Assembly (NCBI GenBank): GCA_025617745.1
Contig: CM046858.1
Coordinates: forward strand, 50,227,925-50,291,924
Reading direction: 5' to 3'
DNA length: 64,000 nt
DNA from: Heliocidaris erythrogramma
Taxonomy: Eukaryota > Echinodermata > Echinoidea > Camarodonta > Echinometridae
The notes under the pieces were generated by a model, which made no database searches, was not told the DNA's origin, and saw nothing but the letters and a program-made list of their open reading frames with translations. Positions 21,785 through 33,294 of the stretch are shown here, in pieces. Within the stretch, counting starts at the first letter, position 1; every line of letters starts with the position of its first letter. The position numbers were made by a program, and so were the translations under genes.

Positions 21785-22165
21785 AACAACTTCAATTCAA
21801 TTCAATTCAATTCAATTCAATTTTTATTTCGCAAGATAAAATCACTATACATGGTAACAATAGATTAAAATACATATACAAAATTATGCGGGGCTTTCCA
21901 TGAAGGTTAGGAAACCTGTAGAATTTGGATCGCCCATTAGACAATAAAAAAAACAGAACCAAATTATTTTAGGCATAAAAACAATATGAACCTAAACACA
22001 CACAAACATCTAAATTATAACAACAGAAAACAGAATACAGGAATTAAAACAAACAAAAAAAAAAAAGGGGAGGGGGGAGAAGAAGAGAACAAAATGTAAG
22101 GGAATTCGAATATAACATCAAAATTAACTGTCTAATTAATAATTATTTACTAATAATGTTTTATA

Positions 22166-22432
22166 TTACTTCCTAAAGGAAGATACAAATTGTGATTTTG
22201 TTATGTCATGGGGAATAATATTCCAATGTTTAGGACCTATGTAACTCATTGACTTAGCTTGATGACTTGATTTAATGGACCATAAATGAAATTTGTTTGA
22301 CGATCTAGTATTATAATTATGAACTTGACTATTATATTGAAAGCTGTCTAAAAAGGGGGTAGGTAATAACCTATTTTTATATTTATACATGAACGTTGCA
22401 ATTTCTTGCTTATTTATATCAGATATATTCAA
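22166..22432 (-). pseudogene. LINE ORF2 C-terminal segment
   Basis: Open frame with MYKYKNRLLPTPF, the YNTRSSNKFHL and YIGPKHWNIIP blocks, the same C-terminal signature as at 4775-5059 on the other strand. Part of the LINE 21788-27889. Confidence 0.75.
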
Positions 22433-22706
22433 TAATGATAATTTCTTAAAAATAGGAGCAGATGGCTCTAAATAGTCAGAATTAGTAATTATTCTTAAAC
22501 ATTTTTTTTTGAACTTTAAATAATGTGTCTAATTCAGTTTGAGTTGCATTTGTAGCCCATACAATATTACAGTATTTCAAATAAGGAAAGATAATGGAAT
22601 GATATAATGTTATTAAATTTTCTGGTAACAAACTATATTTCAACTTATTTATCAAACCAGTATTTCTACTGATCTTGTGTAAAACATTTATGATATGGTC
22701 TTTAAA

Positions 22707-23350
22707 GGGAAATTAACCTCAGCGTATGAATTAGCTTATTTTGAATGGTGTAGTATATGCCTCTTATTTGATACATGCAATTTCATGTAAAAACACAGGA
22801 TATAGATATAAATCACTATTTTCCAGCCAAGTTATCGTCTGCTAGCAATAATAAGGGGGCTGCCATTACTTTATGTGTACACGAACATATTTTTCATCCC
22901 AAGTAAAATTTCCTTCATCGTTAACTTGTAATTGATTTTTAGAGGACAAATATATATTAGATAAAGTCACATATTCTGAAATGTAAGTTTAGTTTTATAT
23001 ATTTTTTAAAAGGTCTTAATTTGTTCATAAAAAATATACTTCATAAAAAATATACGTCAAGGACGGAGAATTGACGTCAAGGACGGAGACAATCGTAACA
23101 ATACCAAAACAAAGCGAGGAATCTGCTTTACAGGATGGCTATTAGAACTCATGGGTCGTCAATTATCTAGGCCCATGGCCAATAACAATCGTAATACAAT
23201 CAGAACAAAGCGACGTATCTGTTGTAAAGGTAGGCTATTATCAATGCATATGGTACCTAATGATCCGTGTCATGCACAAAATGGCAGCCTCCATGGAAAG
23301 ACGTAGCAGACAATAGGTGCATCTAGAATATCACGTGGGGTTAATTGTCC
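22707..23350. mobile_element. DNA transposon E1 (about 650 bp) inside the LINE
   Basis: The imperfect inverted ends are AAAGGGAAATTAACC and GGTTAATTGTCCTTT, flanked by TTTAA direct repeats (22701-22705 and 23351-23355). Removing it with one repeat restores the LINE frame. Its whole length is closely matched, inverted, by the two arms of E2, so E1 is an E2 without the nested E3. Non-coding. Confidence 0.75.
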
Positions 23351-23454
23351 TTTAAATCCTAAGAAATCATCCAATGTGACACCCAAAAAGTTGACAGAGT
23401 TACTGAATGGAATAAGTTTATTATCAATATAAATGGGAATATTATCAGTATTAA

Positions 23455-25417
23455 AGGACACATAACCCCACGTGATATTCTAGATGCACCTATTGTCTGC
23501 TACGTCTTTCCATGGAGGCTGCCATTTTGTGCATGACACGGATCATCAGGTACCATATGCATGGCTTTTGCTAAACAGTCGGGTAACGTCGCGTCGCGTT
23601 GGTAGAAATTTTCGAACATTTTTCAGGAATTTTATGTATGGTATCTTTTTTTTAGCAGCAAAAAAAAAAAAAAAAAAAAGAAAAAAGAGAGGGGGAAAAA
23701 AGGTGGCCTGATGGCAGCATGAATTAATTATTTGATTTCTTATGCCATGAATAAATCGATTGTTGGATTAATTAATTAATTATTCAATTAATCACTGTTT
23801 TATTGAACTTTGGATTGAAAACACAGAGATGTTTAATATTTTTAATAATTTTAGCTGTGTTTACGTTTTCCGGATTCGTGGAATGACCTGAGCTGCGCAT
23901 GGCCTAGCCTAGCCTAGCCTAGCATAGTTTGCAGGCACAAACCCTGGTCAGTCGTAAAAGAGTGCCTGCACTGTAAGACTACTATAGGCCATGTACTATA
24001 GCTGCTCCTTCCGACCAGAAGGTAGCTGAATTAGGCTTCTGTCAAGACACAATGATTTTCTGATAAAGTGTCAAATTAGGGTCTGTGCTTGCAGACTAGG
24101 CCTAGCCTGCATATACACGTACGGTACGTGTAGGCTAGTCATGCTCTGGTCTACGCTGCATATCATTTCATGCGTAAAGTGCTTTGCACTGTGTCACGAT
24201 CATCGTCATCATCATCATCAGACATCATCCGTGAAAGTACAGGCCACCGGGATGGTGTATCATCGTACGATGGCTTCAAGTTCAAGCTCAGCCTCAGGGT
24301 CAGGGGAAGATGGTGACAGATAAGCATTATATTAGTCTGTTAGTAGCTTCAATTAATTTAATCTAGTTTTGTTACCTTTACTTACGTCTACTGACTACCA
24401 TCGATCGACATCTTCAAGACACGAGTCAAAGATGTCGGCATACATTAACCCAAAATATGAGAACAATTTGTATATTGTGTAGATGCGTTCGTTTTGGGAA
24501 TTATTTTTTTTTTAAATAAGTTTTCGAGCAACACGTTTGATCGGCTGATAGACAACCAACTGCTGTGCGACGATACTCCTTGGAGGTTTATGCACACTGA
24601 AGAAGAAGAAGAAGAATCTAGATCTAACACAGACGGGGTACAGAGGGAAGCTGCACCGCCGGCAGCGCAGCCACCGCCACTGGGACGGACTGTACGTCTT
24701 CTTTGCATTATCCTTCTATTGTTTTCTTTATTCCCTTGTTTGTCGTTTTTAGCCTGAAAACCGGAAAAATCATACTGAGATGGACTCTTTTTCAATTTGT
24801 CCCCTTGAAGACACCTTCCTGAAAAATGTTCGAAAATTTCTACCAACGCGACGTTACCCGACTGTTTAGCAAAAGCCCATATGCATTGATAATAGCCTAC
24901 CTTTACAACAGATACGTCGCTTTGTTCTGATTGTATTACGATTGTTATTGGCCATGGGCCTAGATAATTGACGACCCATGAGTTCTAATAGCCATCCTGT
25001 AAAGCAGATTCCTCGCTTTGTTTTGGTATTGTTACGATTGTCTCCGTCCTTGACGTCAATTCTCCGTCCTTGACGTATATTTTTTATGAAGTATATTTTT
25101 TATGAACAAATTAAGACCTTTTAAAAAATATATAAAACTAAACTTACATTTCAGAATATGTGACTTTATCTAATATATATTTGTCCTCTAAAAATCAATT
25201 ACAAGTTAACGATGAAGGAAATTTTACTTGGGATGAAAAATATGTTCGTGTACACATAAAGTAATGGCAGCCCCCTTATTATTGCTAGCAGACGATAACT
25301 TGGCTGGAAAATAGTGATTTATATCTATATCCTGTGTTTTTACATGATATTGCATGTATCAAATAAGAGGCATATACTACACCATTCAAAATAAGCTAAT
25401 TCATACGCGGAGGTTAA
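23455..25417. mobile_element. DNA transposon E2 inside the LINE, carrying E3
   Basis: Inverted relative to E1 and about 650 bp long once E3 is removed. Left end AAAGGACACATAACCCCACG, right end GCGGAGGTTAA. A 12-bp direct repeat TATCAGTATTAA flanks it (23443-23454 and 25418-25429). Its right end is about 10 bp shorter than the matching end of E1. No transposase was seen. Confidence 0.7.
23563..24877. mobile_element. TIR element E3 (1.3 kb), 9-bp target duplication, exon-like cargo
   Basis: The terminal inverted repeats of about 60 bp begin GGCTTTTGCTAAACAGTCGG and differ by a 5-bp indel. The flanking CATATGCAT is exact on both sides (23554-23562, 24878-24886) and single in E1, which is an empty site. 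TIR length and 9-bp duplication suit a Mutator-like element. The interior has no transposase but two gene-like stretches: 24271-24322 (MASSSSSASGSGEDGDR) and 24530-24690 (FDRLIDNQLLCDDTPWRF, then an acidic run and proline/alanine-rich tail, ending before a GTACGT donor-like site). It could be a gene-fragment carrier or the remains of an unknown transposase. Confidence 0.65.
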
Positions 25418-25429
25418 TATCAGTATTAA

Positions 25430-26569
25430 TTAAGGGACCACTGGTGTTAGTTATGTTTGATATTATATGAGATTTTGTTTTTCGAAAATAAATACATTTA
25501 CTTTTATTAACATTAAGTGATAGCTTATTTGCTTTTAACCAGTCACATATATTCTCAAGTTCATTATTTAAAACATGGACAGTATTAATCAAATTTTTAG
25601 ACGAAAAAAATACACTAGTGTCGTCAGCAAATTGATAGAAAGTTAACAAACTAGATGATTCAGAAAGGTCATTTATGTATAAAAGAAATAGCAAGGGACC
25701 CAGATAGAGACATTTAAAGAAGAAGATAATGTACCGTGAACAAAAGTATGTTGAATTCTGTTTGAAAGATAATCCCTAAACCAATCTGATGCAATCCCTC
25801 TTATTCCATATTGATAAAGTTTAAATAAAAGAATTGAGTGATCTATAGAATCAAATGCCTTCGACAAGTCTAAGAAAACCCCTATTATATGTTCGTTAGC
25901 TTGAAATAATTCCAATATTTTTTGTTGGACTTTCAAAAGAACATGTTCACATGAATAGTTAGGTCTAAATCCATATTGAGTGTCACTTAAAATATTGTTG
26001 TAATTTAAAAATTTATATAATCGGTTATACACAAGTCGCTCTAGTAATTTAGAAAAACATGGTAGTAGGGAGATGGGTCTATAGTTTACAAATTTTCCGG
26101 GGTCGTCTTTCTTAAAAACAGGGATTACCTTAGATTCTTTAAGTTTCAAGGGTACTTTACCAGATACAAATGAAAGATTAAATACGTGAACTAACGGCAA
26201 GACAATGGCATGAATAATATGCTTAACGACTTTGCAACTTACACTATAGATTCCACAACTTGCATTACTTCTAAGCTGTTTACTTACATTGATTAATTCA
26301 CTCGCATGAACGGGTGATAAAAAGAAGGAATTAACAACACTTGTTTGGCAATAAAAATGAGAAGAATGAATAGATTGCGGTACTGAGTCACTAACAGATT
26401 TTCCAATGTTTATAAAATAATCATTAAATTGATTTGCTATTTCCATGGGTTCAATAAATAATTTTCCATTACATTCAAAAGTTGTAGGAATTTGAGTTTT
26501 CTTTTTGCCCAATAATTCGTTAATTGTTTTCCAGGTGTTTCGTATACTACTCCGATTCGATTGTAACAC
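25430..26569 (-). pseudogene. LINE ORF2 reverse transcriptase domain
   Basis: Reads TTFECNGKLF, ANQFNDYFINIG, VIPVFKKDDPGKFVNYRPIS, LPCFSKLLERLVYNRL, YGFRPNYSCEHVL, then motif A GVFLDLSKAFDSIDHSILL (Asp). The frame shifts near 25690 before the QFADDTSVFF catalytic box (second frame, 25694-25430). It is interrupted downstream by E2. The frameshift just before the catalytic box inactivates it. Confidence 0.8.
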
Positions 26570-26629
26570 ATTTTTATAATATTCTTGACGAGCTTTACGA
26601 AGAGCATTAATAACTCTATTTCGAACTTT

Positions 26630-27889
26630 TTAAAATTTTCTCTCATCACTTTTATGTCGACTTAAACAAAAAACTTTAAACAATTTATTCTTTTTTCTAA
26701 TCAATCTCAACATTCTATTAGTGACCCACGGTTTCTTATTTTTTCTTCTCTTTTTTATTGATATCAAAGGAAAATGTTTATCGTATAATTTTAGGAAAAT
26801 ATTCATAAACAATGTATAAGCTATATCAGCATCCATACACAAAAATACGTCACTCCAATCAACATCACGCAGTTCAATAAAAAATCTATTGATCGTTAAG
26901 TCATTGATTTTCCTGCAAGTATACGTTTGATCTGAATCATTTTTATAGAAACCTTTCTTATAACAGAAAATTGGCATGTGATCAGTGATTGAAGAATATA
27001 ACACACCAGATGTAATATCGTTGCAGTCATTCGTCAATATATTGTCTATAATGGAAGCTGTGGATTTGGTTATACGGGTTGGTAAATTAATTTGAATGTA
27101 AAAACCGTGTGATGCAATAATATTCATAAGATTAGTAATCCTGTTTGAATTCATTTTTAATAGATCGATATTATAGTCTCCAAGAATATATATTTGTTTA
27201 TTTTCTTTACAAAGTTCCTGCAACAATTTATCAAAATACGTCATATATTGATCCAAATTGGATTTCGGGGGTCTGTAAATTACTCCAATCACTATACTCT
27301 TTACTCGAGGAATATTAATTTCAACAAATATAGTTTCGCAGGAAGAGCAGGTGGGATTCAAGTCATTCCGCAATCGATAATGTAAGTTTTCATCTAAGAA
27401 TATTCCCACGCCTCCTCCCTTACCCTCTTTCCTATTAGTATTCATAAAATTATATCCATTCAGCGTGTGGAGATTTTCGTTTCCTGGATTTAACCAAGTC
27501 TCCGTTATACCAATAGCCGTGAAATTATGGGAGAGGCTGCTTAGGTAGGCAGAAATTTGATCAAAATTTCTAGCCATACTCCTCGAGTTAAAGTGTATAG
27601 CACTAAACTGTACTAAATTAGAATCTATTGACTCTTTAAATTCTTCTTCTAAATAATACTTGCAAGCATTAATATCTTGTTCATCTAAGTCAGAATCAAG
27701 AATTGAAATTGAATCATTTAATCTTATTTCTTCACTTAGGTCATTCAAATCATCGTAAGTGATATGCATTTTATTTACTTGCTCAACAAAAACACAGTTA
27801 AGGAATTCTTCATTATTGACAGAATAGAATGGAAGGACGGAACACAAATTCACAGACATGCAAACTAAAATAAGAATGAAATAAACCAA
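26630..27889 (-). pseudogene. LINE ORF2 APE-type endonuclease domain
   Basis: 419 codons from ATG 27889. A hydrophobic N-terminus (MVYFILILVCMSVNLC) and acidic linker precede the endonuclease: HFNSRSMARNFDQI, AIGITETWLNPGNE (catalytic Glu), GGGVGIFL, VIGVIYRPP, YILGDYNIDLL (Asp/Asn pair), SIIDNILTN and SSITDHMPIF (final Asp-His). This would nick target DNA for target-primed reverse transcription. The frame ends about 60 bp before the RT frame resumes, so at least one frameshift separates them. Confidence 0.8.
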
Positions 27890-28146
27890 CTATAATCAGT
27901 CTACGAAAAAGACCGATGGATAACTATGAAGAGATTAAAAACAAAAACAAAAACAAAAACAAATAAAATTGTTAAAAAAGAAAAAAAAGACCAGACAAGA
28001 ATTATCAAAATGAAATTATGAAAATGCATCAGTGATATGACTGAGTCATGGTGTTATTTTTTTATATAGTGTCACAATCATTTTTGTTTTCATTATCCAT
28101 ATTATTTGTGTCCATTGTCCATTTTTTTCGTCAGTTTCTCAATTGT

Positions 28147-28491
28147 TCATTCATTCTCCTTCTTTATAACCTCTTCAATTCTTCTTTGCTTCGTATAACT
28201 CGTTTGATGGTGTTCCCTCCGGTTGCAGGCAGTAACACGACGTGGCGTACCCTGTGGTACGCCACAGGATACCTCTAGTAGGGGAGAGTAGTAATTACAT
28301 ACTTTGGTGCTCTGAGTACGTGCAGTTAGGAAGCTGCAAATAATTAGGATGATCGATCTGCGTACACCTAACAGGATGAGTTTCTTGACTACAACTGAAT
28401 GATTTACTCTATAAAACGCCTTAGTAAAGTCAATGGTAGTAAGATAGGCATAATGGCCAGATTTTCCCAAATCAATAAATAACCATCTCAT
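28147..28491 (-). pseudogene. Foreign RT fragment in LINE 5' unit (copy 1; also 29590-29934, 31032-31376)
   Basis: The frame reads LTTIDFTKAFYRVNHSVVVK (motif A with Asp), LLGVRRSIILIICSFL, then SCGVPQGT, after which similarity to reverse transcriptase stops and a basic tail follows. It belongs to a different LINE family from the one it precedes and lacks the catalytic box. It is kept open in all three tandem units. Confidence 0.7.
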
Positions 28492-28531
28492 ATGTCAATC
28501 ATCGAGCATTAAAAATGTGCCCCTCTTGCAG

Positions 28532-28626
28532 AGGCGTCGGGCTCGGACAATGCATGGGGGATCTTTTCTCCGACAGACGAAAGATGCCCCCCTAATGAGG
28601 TATCCGAGCCCGACGTTCCGACGCCT
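28532..28626. repeat. Long hairpin in each tandem unit
   Basis: CGTCGGGCTCGGA (28535-28547) pairs perfectly with TCCGAGCCCGACG (28603-28615), with further outer pairing (AGGCGTCGG with CCGACGCCT) and an inner stem GGGGGATCTTT/AAAGATGCCCCC. It is repeated near 29973 and 31414. A shorter perfect hairpin GTGGCGTACC-CTGT-GGTACGCCAC lies at 28242-28265 (again at 29685 and 31127). Confidence 0.7.
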
Positions 28627-28797
28627 ATGCCCTCTTGTGATGGAAAATGTCCCCATACTGTGGTGGGATTTGCCGTAAGCTGATATTTTCCCTGCCTTCT
28701 GTGCCCTTCATCAATACTTTACCGTTTGATGCCAATAGAAGGCGCCCATTACTTTAACTTTTCAATCGAAAATATTACCTTGCTTTCTGCCCTGTTG

Positions 28798-29322
28798 CTA
28801 TTCTGAACAATGCAAAAAATAAAAAATCATTATGATTACAGGTAATATTTCAGTGCAAAAAGTAAGCCCTTTCTTTAACCCCACCATCAACAAAAAGTCG
28901 ACCATCGTTTCGTTTCCTGGATTTAACCAAGTCTCCGTTATACCAATAGCCGTGAAATTATGGGAGAGGCTGCTTAGGTAGGCAGAAATTTGATCAAAAT
29001 TTCTAGCCATACTCCTCGAGTTAAAGTGTATAGCACTAAACTGTACTAAATTAGAATCTATTGACTCTTTAAATTCTTCTTCTAAATAATACTTGCAAGC
29101 ATTAATATCTTGTTCATCTAAGTCAGAATCAAGAATTGAAATTGAATCATTTAATCTTATTTCTTCACTTAGGTCATTCAAATCATCGTAAGTGATATGC
29201 ATTTTATTTACTTGCTCAACAAAAACACAGTTAAGGAATTCTTCATTATTGACAGAATAGAATGGAAGGACGGAACACAAATTCACAGACATGCAAACTA
29301 AAATAAGAATGAAATAAACCAA
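28798..29322 (-). pseudogene. Truncated LINE ORF2 start, tandem unit 2 (again at 30240-30764)
   Basis: Same first 137 codons as 27889-27479 (MVYFILILVC to LNPGNE), then a junction-derived tail (TMVDFLLMVGLKKGLTF...) to a stop. The two copies encode identical proteins. They cannot make a full endonuclease. Confidence 0.8.
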
Positions 29323-31929
29323 CTATAATCAGAGTCTACGAAAAAGACCGATGGATAACTATGAAGAGATTAAAAACAAAAACAAAAACAAAAACAAAAA
29401 CAAATAAAATTGTTAAAAAAGAAAAAAAAAAGACCAGACAAGAATTATCAAAATGAAATTATGAAAATGCATCAGTGATATGACTGAGTCTTTGTGTTAT
29501 TTTTTTATATAGTGTCACAATCATTTTTTTTTTCATTATCCATATTATTTGTGTCCATTGTCCATTTTTTTCATCAGTTTCTCAATTGTTCATTCATTCT
29601 CCTTCTTTATAACCTCTTTAATTCTTCTTTGCTTCGTATAACTCGTTTGATGGTGTTCCCTCCGGTTGCAGGCAGTAACACGACGTGGCGTACCCTGTGG
29701 TACGCCACAGGATACCTCTAGTAGGGGAGAGTAGTAATTACATACTTTGGTGCTCTGAGTACGTGCAGTTAGGAAGCTGCAAATAATTAGGATGATCGAT
29801 CTGCGTACACCTAACAGGATGAGTTTCTTGACTACAACTGAATGATTTACTCTATAAAACGCCTTAGTAAAGTCAATGGTAGTAAGATAGGCATAATGGC
29901 CAGATTTTCCCAAATCAATAAATAACCATCTCATATGTCAATCATCGAGCATTAAAAATGTGCCCCTCTTGCAGAGGCGTCGGGCTCGGACAATGCATGG
30001 GGGATCTTTTCTCCGACAGACGAAAGATGCCCCCTAATGAGGTATCCGAGCCCGACGTTCCGACGCCTATGCCCTCTTGTGATGGAAAATGTCCCCATAC
30101 TGTGGTGGGATTTGCCGTAAGCTGATATTTTCCCTGCCTTCTGTGCCCTTCATCAATACTTTACCGTTTGATGCCAATAGAAGGCGCCCATTACTTTAAC
30201 TTTTCAATCGAAAATATTACCTTGCTTTCTGCCCTGTTGCTATTCTGAACAATGCAAAAAATAAAAAATCATTATGATTACAGGTAATATTTCAGTGCAA
30301 AAAGTAAGCCCTTTCTTTAACCCCACCATCAACAAAAAGTCGACCATCGTTTCGTTTCCTGGATTTAACCAAGTCTCCGTTATACCAATAGCCGTGAAAT
30401 TATGGGAGAGGCTGCTTAGGTAGGCAGAAATTTGATCAAAATTTCTAGCCATACTCCTCGAGTTAAAGTGTATAGCACTAAACTGTACTAAATTAGAATC
30501 TATTGACTCTTTAAATTCTTCTTCTAAATAATACTTGCAAGCATTAATATCTTGTTCATCTAAGTCAGAATCAAGAATTGAAATTGAATCATTTAATCTT
30601 ATTTCTTCACTTAGGTCATTCAAATCATCGTAAGTGATATGCATTTTATTTACTTGCTCAACAAAAACACAGTTAAGGAATTCTTCATTATTGACAGAAT
30701 AGAATGGAAGGACGGAACACAAATTCACAGACATGCAAACTAAAATAAGAATGAAATAAACCAACTATAATCAGTCTACGAAAAAGACCGATGGATAACT
30801 ATGAAGAGATTAAAAACAACAAAAACAAAAACAAAAACAAATAAAATTGTAAAATAAAAAAGAAAAAAAAAAAGACCAGACAAGAATTATCAAAATGAAA
30901 TTATGAAAATGCATCAGTGATATGACTGAGTCTTTGTGTTATTTTTTTATATAGTGTCACAATCATTTTTTTTTTCATTATCCATTTTATTTGTGTCCAT
31001 TGTCCATTTTTTTCATCAGTTTCTCAATTGTTCATTCATTCTCCTTCTTTATAACCTCTTCAATTCTTCTTTGCTTCGTATAACTCGTTTGATGGTGTTC
31101 CCTCCGGTTGCAGGCAGTAACACGACGTGGCGTACCCTGTGGTACGCCACAGGATACCTCTAGTAGGGGAGAGTAGTAATTACATACTTTGGTGCTCTGA
31201 GTACGTGCAGTTAGGAAGCTGCAAATAATTAGGATGATCGATCTGCGTACACCTAACAGGATGAGTTTCTTGACTACAACTGAATGATTTACTCTATAAA
31301 ACGCCTTAGTAAAGTCAATGGTAGTAAGATAGGCATAATGGCCAGATTTTCCCAAATCAATAAATAACCATCTCATATGTCAATCATCGAGCATTAAAAA
31401 TGTGCCCCTCTTGCAGAGGCGTCGGGCTCGGACAATGCATGGGGGATCTTTTCTCCGACAGACGAAAGATGCCCCCCTAATGAGGTATCCGAGCCCGACG
31501 TTCCGACGCCTATGCCCTCTTGTGATGGAAAATGTCCCCATACTGTGGTGGGATTTGCCGTAAGCTGATATTTTCCCTGCCTTCTGTGCCCTTCATCAAT
31601 ACTTTACCGTTTGATGCCAATAGAAGGCGCCCATTACTTTAACTTTTCAATCGAAAATATTACCTTGCTTTCTGCCCTGTTGCTATTCTGAACAATGCAA
31701 AAAATAAAAAATCATTATGATTACAGGTAATATTTCAGTGCAAAAAGTAAGCCCTTTCTTTAACCCCACCATCAACAAAAAGTCGACCATCTTTTGTTTT
31801 ATGAGGGAATCATCCTTTCCCTCACTAACACAAAAAGCAAATGGAAGCAATATTCTCTTTAGAAATTAAAAGTTTATGATTCCATCCGGTCATGTACGTC
31901 TGTGATCCCAGCGTTCTCGCGGTTTCACC

Positions 31930-32134
31930 CAAATCTGGCACAAGTGGGTTTTGTCATTTTCAAAATGATGCGACTCAATAAAGCATGTACGGGGGAATGC
32001 CATCAATATATCATATGAAAGCAGAATACTTTTACTTTATGGTATATAGATAATCATGGTCTTACAGCACATAATTTGGTTTGAGTAACCTTTTGTTTTA
32101 GGGTTCCGGGTTTGTTTTTTTCTGGGACGCACTG
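31930..32134 (-). repeat. Dispersed repeat, related to 18536-18790
   Basis: The reverse complement starts ACAGTGCGTCCCAGAAAAAA and shares CTTTCATATGATATATTGAT and GTGCCAGATTTGGGTGAAA-type words with the other copy, in the same order. Confidence 0.5.
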
Positions 32135-33054
32135 TTTTAATATCCGTGCCAAAATATCAAAGGCTCACTTCACCTGAATAGATTCAAACGAAAGCGCTTG
32201 TGACGTTTAAACCTTGCTTCTCCTGTGTATATCATGTTATGATATTATGAACTCTATACTTTTTTATTATATATTTGACACTGCCCATTTTATCCCCCAT
32301 GCCTTGGCCTTGGCCTTGAGGGTTCAAAGCCTTGATTATCTCCAAACACTAAAAAATTAGGGTGCCTTATAGGGTGCATATTTGGGTGGAACACCCGTAT
32401 ACAGCCCTTGAAACTATTTTTAGACCAAGCTTCTGTAATAAGGGTACTATGATATGCAAACAAAATTATAAAATTGATTTGTCTTTGTATTTCATGAATG
32501 AATACCAAATTCAATTTGGTATTCACCAAGCAATTATACCTTGCTGTTATGGTATTTTATTTCCTACTTACCACAAAAATAACACTATCTGTAACCATTC
32601 TTGGTCTAATATTTTTTTTCAATTGCTGTATCTGCTCTGGTGGAATCTTGCAGCCCTACGGGTGCGCTTTGCAGGAACCCAGGTTCAAAATTGTGTCAGC
32701 TTGAATTCTGCTCCCTTCGATAAGTATAAGTCTTACATATGTAACCCGTATGGTACAGCCCAGGTCCATAAATAAAGAAAAGTACACAGAAGATTACCTT
32801 TTGACAAAATAATCCAATACGAATTCTTTATTAGCTTGTTATGTAATAAAGACTTTGAAAATAAAACAGCAAGTTTACGAGTTAACAATCATAAATCAAT
32901 CATTGCATACTACAGTGAATGTTGACCATAACTACTTCGAATCAATTCAATAAGAAGATCTTCACTAAATTGGCCTATATATCAGGTACCTACGATAAAT
33001 AAATATTATTATCCCTAATGCCGGCAATATTATTATTATTTTAAGTGTCCATTA
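32135..33054. other. No supported gene; one perfect palindrome
   Basis: A perfect inverted repeat TGAATACCAAATT-C-AATTTGGTATTCA lies at 32499-32525. The 137-codon plus-strand frame at 32362-32775 crosses it and has no recognisable domain; I do not support it as a gene. Confidence 0.4.
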
Positions 33055-33294
33055 GATCTCGCGAATTTATATGCTAATCGGTCGGTCGGGAAGCCTTGCG
33101 TTCTGAAGGATGAGCATGCTGCAGTGGTGCGATTCGTTGTACGTAAGATGCTTCGCAGCGATCCGGTGGAAGAACTGCAATCAGGCTATTTAAAAGAGGC
33201 AATGGAATGCAAAACTTTCTTAAATAGTGTGCCTTACCAAGGCATTGAATACAGAAGGGCTTCATTATTTAACTCTTATGTTATTCACGACTGA
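33055..33294 (+). CDS. Unrecognised open exon-like segment cut by the Ngaro insertion
   Basis: After a CCATTAG acceptor-like site a frame stays open for about 78 codons without an initial Met (LANLYANRSVGKPCVLKDEH, AVVRFVVRKMLRSDPVEELQ, ECKTFLNSVPYQGIEYRRAS), with mixed, gene-like composition. It ends exactly where the Ngaro element begins (TTATTCAC). The frame can continue on the far side at 41245 but soon loses coding character. It could be a host exon or an old transposon ORF; I do not recognise the family. Confidence 0.3.
   Translation, partial: DLANLYANRSVGKPCVLKDEHAAVVRFVVRKMLRSDPVEELQSGYLKEAMECKTFLNSVPYQGIEYRRASLFNSYVIHD

Larger units (their letters stand above)
21788..27889 (-). mobile_element. 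LINE with endonuclease and RT, interrupted by two DNA transposons
   Basis: A minus-strand non-LTR retrotransposon. Endonuclease (27889-26630) and RT (26569 to about 25430) are followed, after insertions E2 (23455-25417) and E1 (22707-23350), by the rest of ORF2 down to about 22166. The 3' UTR ends in a (TTGAA)n tail at 21788-21820. The reading frame rejoins across each insertion: the NTD codons are duplicated at the E2 site, and GFK/DHI is split at the E1 site. Frameshifts near 26600 and 25690 and the insertions make it inactive. The 5' region is triplicated upstream (27479-31793). Confidence 0.8.
27479..31793 (-). repeat. Three tandem copies (about 1.44 kb) of the LINE 5' region
   Basis: Units start at 27479, 28912 and 30354 (spacing 1433 and 1442) and the last ends at 31793; they differ by very few bases. 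In LINE direction each unit holds 5' sequence beginning GATGGTCGAC, a 95-nt hairpin, a foreign RT fragment, a (CAAAA)n stretch, then the first 410 bp of ORF2. In the outer two units ORF2 is truncated and fused at GGAAACGAAA to the start of the next unit. The array resembles tandem promoter monomers, but it includes coding sequence, so unequal exchange or a copying error is equally possible. Confidence 0.85.

Noticed and set aside
32362-32775. 137-codon plus-strand frame
   Set aside because: No domain, odd composition, crosses a perfect palindrome, and no splice or start context supports it.
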